Shown here one piece after another: positions 7,730 through 8,002 of a stretch of 8,002 nt of DNA. Positions within the stretch are counted from its first letter, which is position 1, and every line of letters begins with the position of its first letter. The notes under the pieces are model-generated. The model was not told where the DNA came from, did not search any database, and saw only the letters and a list, made by a program, of their open reading frames with translations. The DNA comes from Planctomycetia bacterium (lineage in GTDB: Bacteria; Planctomycetota; UBA11346). The translations under genes and the position numbers were made by a program. The stretch covers positions 1 through 8,002 of the forward strand of contig SYDV01000084.1 in assembly GCA_005801395.1 (NCBI GenBank), given 5' to 3'.

Positions 7730-7777
7730 ACTTCCGGACTTCCGGACCTCCGGACTTCCGGACCTCCGGACTTCCGG
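7730..7777 (+). repeat. Octamer tandem array, right copy (ACYTCCGG x6)
   Basis: Six head-to-tail octamers read ACTTCCGG, ACTTCCGG, ACCTCCGG, ACTTCCGG, ACCTCCGG and ACTTCCGG. The only variation is T or C at the third base. This is the reverse complement of the unit at 7547-7578. Confidence 0.9.
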
Positions 7778-7840
7778 ACTCAAAAGCCGGACCTCCGGAC
7801 TCAAAAGCCGGACTTCCGGACTCAAAAGCCGGACTTCCAG
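7778..7840 (+). repeat. 21-bp tandem repeat, three copies, fused to the octamer array
   Basis: Three units (7778-7798, 7799-7819, 7820-7840) each consist of the 13-mer ACTCAAAAGCCGG followed by one octamer ACCTCCGG or ACTTCCGG. The last unit ends in CCAG instead of CCGG. The three 13-mers are identical. The array ends five bases from the sulfatase stop codon, so it would lie in the 3' untranslated part of that transcript. Confidence 0.9.
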
Positions 7841-7845
7841 CCCCT

Positions 7846-8002
7846 TCATTTCCCCGTAATCGGATGCGTACTCGCAAATGGTTTCGACTCATACGGCACT
7901 GGATTTTCAACCACCCGGGGATCTTTGCTGTCACGTAAAATGGTCATGAGCCGATCTGACAGCTCTTGTTTAATAGCGGCTAATTCTGACTTACTGGCTA
8001 GA
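7846..8002 (-). CDS. Sulfatase, C-terminal 51 codons (cut by window edge)
   Basis: The minus-strand frame is open from the right edge (first full codon at 8001) to a TGA at 7848-7846. It encodes the tail beginning LASKSELAAIKQELSDRLM and ending ASTHPITGK. The block L-x2-RLM-x2-LRDSKDPRVVENPVPYESKPF (residues 14-42 of the fragment) is the usual end of type I sulfatases, where a final helix is followed by DPRV and a short aromatic-proline tail. These enzymes hydrolyse sulfate esters or N-sulfates of polysaccharides, normally after export, using a formylglycine made from a Cys or Ser in C/S-x-P-x-R. That active site, any signal peptide and the substrate class lie outside the window. The tail resembles heparan N-sulfatase-like members, but the fragment is too short to assign a subfamily. 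It is co-directional with addBA, but over 420 bases of repeats separate them, so a shared operon is unlikely. Confidence 0.78.
   Translation of the reverse strand, partial: LASKSELAAIKQELSDRLMTILRDSKDPRVVENPVPYESKPFASTHPITGK

Larger units (their letters stand above)
7542..7766. repeat. Long nested imperfect palindrome, about 225 bp
   Basis: Arms 7542-7586 and 7722-7766 are reverse complements at 42 of 45 positions. The outer part consists of octamers and the inner end is CGCGTG (7581-7586) with CACGCG (7722-7727). Pairing continues more weakly inward: 7588-7599 against 7709-7720 gives nine Watson-Crick and two G-T pairs of twelve. A second strong stem lies at 7623-7638 with 7672-7687. All share almost the same centre, near 7654-7655, so the whole could extrude as one cruciform or fold as one RNA hairpin. 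No T-run follows on either strand and no coding capacity is seen. Confidence 0.8.
7422..7845. other. Intergenic region between the sulfatase and addB
   Basis: About 420 bases with no gene that I can support. Bases 7422-7541 are the upstream region of addBA. Bases 7542-7766 form a long nested palindrome, and 7730-7840 a tandem array that starts five bases after the sulfatase stop. Open frames crossing the arrays on both strands translate the octamers as SPEVRKSG-like or PDFRTSG-like repeats. They have no ribosome site and are by-products of an 8-base repeat that stays open in several frames. Confidence 0.6.

Noticed and set aside
7730..7840. CRISPR-like array.
   Set aside because: Units of 8 and 21 bases are head to tail with no unique spacers, and there are no cas genes.
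7707..7938. Open frames on both strands through the repeat array giving repetitive peptides.
   Set aside because: An 8-base repeat without stop codons stays open in several frames. There is no ribosome site, and the minus-strand frame overlaps the genuine sulfatase tail in another frame.
1..8002. An anti-phage defence island or other new multi-gene system.
   Set aside because: Only one functional pair (AddAB) is present and it is a housekeeping repair enzyme. The neighbours are a transporter, a sulfatase and one orphan gene with no operon linkage.

Overview
The window reads as chromosomal DNA of a Gram-negative-type bacterium with mid-range GC, roughly half by eye. A planctomycete or other PVC-group member is my best guess, at modest confidence. 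The supports are the tail of a sulfatase of the kind abundant in Planctomycetota and Verrucomicrobiota, tandem CCGGAAGT-type octamers between genes, and Shine-Dalgarno sites that are clear before only two of the four visible starts. No rRNA, tRNA, integrase, transposase or phage gene is visible, so the phylum cannot be fixed from the window.

Layout from left to right. 1-615 (minus) is the N-terminal 205 codons of an SLC13/DASS-type membrane transporter that runs off the left edge. 616-967 is an intergenic stretch holding the divergent upstream regions of the transporter and of a small gene. 968-1222 (plus) encodes an unrecognised 84-residue protein with its own likely promoter, ribosome binding site and rho-independent terminator. 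1223-1413 is a hairpin-rich convergent intergenic region. 1414-7421 (minus) is a two-gene operon, addB then addA, joined by an ATGA overlap and covering three quarters of the window. 7422-7845 is intergenic and is dominated by a long imperfect palindrome whose outer arms are octamer arrays. 7846-8002 (minus) is the last 51 codons of a sulfatase running off the right edge.

AddA and AddB would form one heterodimeric helicase-nuclease that resects double-strand DNA ends for RecA loading and degrades unprotected linear DNA. Both subunits keep a complete PD-(D/E)XK nuclease site and AddA keeps all superfamily 1A helicase motifs, which is the two-nuclease AddAB plan rather than RecBCD. AddB has lost the cysteines that form the iron-sulfur staple in the Bacillus subtilis enzyme.

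I do not see a clear new multi-gene system. The least explained items are the roughly 225-bp nested palindrome at 7542-7766, the orphan gene at 968-1222, and the inverted repeat behind addA.
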